Of a DNA stretch of 64,000 nucleotides, positions 63,875 to 64,000 are shown in pieces (within the stretch, counting starts at the first letter, position 1; the number at the start of each line of letters is the position of its first letter). Under the pieces are notes generated by a model. It was not told the origin of the DNA, did no database searches, and saw only the letters and a program-made list of their open reading frames with translations. The stretch spans positions 682,001 to 746,000 of the forward strand of contig CP114060.1 in assembly GCA_026967495.1 (NCBI GenBank). The letters are read 5' to 3'. The stretch comes from Rouxiella badensis. GTDB lineage: Bacteria > Pseudomonadota > Gammaproteobacteria > Enterobacterales > Enterobacteriaceae. Position numbers and translations under genes: made by a program.

Positions 63875-64000
63875 GGGGTAATTCTCCGGCTCGCAAATCA
63901 TAGATGGCTGCGCATTATACGGGCTTCGTGAGGTAATGCCTATCATGACGGGTGCAGCGAGGCTATAATCCTTGCATCTTTACATTAACAGGTACACAGA
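63875..64000. other. rph promoter region at the window edge
   Basis: Contains AT-rich promoter-like sequence; the divergent neighbour (yicC in E. coli) would begin beyond the window. No gene is supported here. Confidence 0.35.

Noticed and set aside
1..64000. Prophage, insertion sequence, integron, CRISPR array, toxin-antitoxin pair, tRNA or rRNA genes
   Set aside because: Looked for repeated direct units, transposase or integrase motifs and tRNA-like cloverleaf sequence on both strands; only ERIC elements were found.

Overview
The window is an ordinary, gene-dense stretch of core chromosome from a member of the Enterobacterales. Gene order follows the Escherichia coli oxyR-argHBCE-ppc-metF-metLB-metJ-rpmE-priA-cytR-ftsN-hslVU-rraA-zapB-glpFKX-fpr-tpiA-sbp-pfkA-cpxPRA region and then the cysE-gpsA-secB-grxC-envC-tdh-kbl-hldD-waa-coaD-mutM-rpmGB-radC-coaBC-dut-slmA-pyrE-rph region. 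Several details point to the Yersiniaceae (a Serratia, Rahnella, Ewingella or Rouxiella relative) rather than E. coli: a peroxiredoxin-glutaredoxin fusion beside oxyR, a short-type argG inside the arg cluster, a Klebsiella/Serratia-type LPS core locus (waaE, wabG, wabH, a WabN-like deacetylase), and three ERIC elements. I cannot name the genus.

Layout. 1-1.7 kb: oxyR (cut by the window edge) and the divergent prx-grx gene with an OxyR operator between them. 1.8-7.9 kb: arginine genes argH, argG, argB, argC facing argE across a double ARG box. 8.2-16.3 kb: ppc and the methionine regulon (metF, metBL, metJ) with tandem MetJ boxes. 16.4-24.4 kb: rpmE, priA, cytR, ftsN, hslVU, rraA, zapB. 24.8-33 kb: glycerol uptake and central carbon (glpF, glpK, glpX, fpr, yiiQ, tpiA, sbp, pfkA). 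33.5-36.2 kb: the Cpx envelope-stress system. 36.2-44.8 kb: trmL, cysE, gpsA, secB, grxC, yibN, envC, yibQ, and threonine degradation (kbl-tdh). 45-57.2 kb: the LPS inner/outer core locus ending in coaD. 57.2-64 kb: mutM, rpmGB, radC, coaBC, dut, slmA, pyrE, rph.

Mobile DNA is limited to three ERIC (intergenic repeat unit) copies; one appears to supply the last codons of metF. I see no insertion sequence, prophage, tRNA, rRNA or CRISPR array. Relative to E. coli, menA, gpmI (gpmM), fieF and cdh are absent from their usual places.

The most striking property is about twenty single-gene reading-frame breaks in 64 kb, nearly all in housekeeping genes whose two halves are otherwise intact. They fall into two classes: homopolymers one base too short (about ten), and indels at places where the family protein sequence predicts a GRGCYC hexamer (about nine). 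Intact GRGCYC is also rare. The simplest reading is residual long-read consensus error, the second class possibly caused by a modified base at a BanII-like motif. The affected genes are therefore annotated as whole genes, and apparent novelties produced by these breaks (a CoaBC-Dut fusion, a truncated RadC, a WaaA tail overlapping waaE) are treated as artefacts. I found no convincing undescribed biological system.
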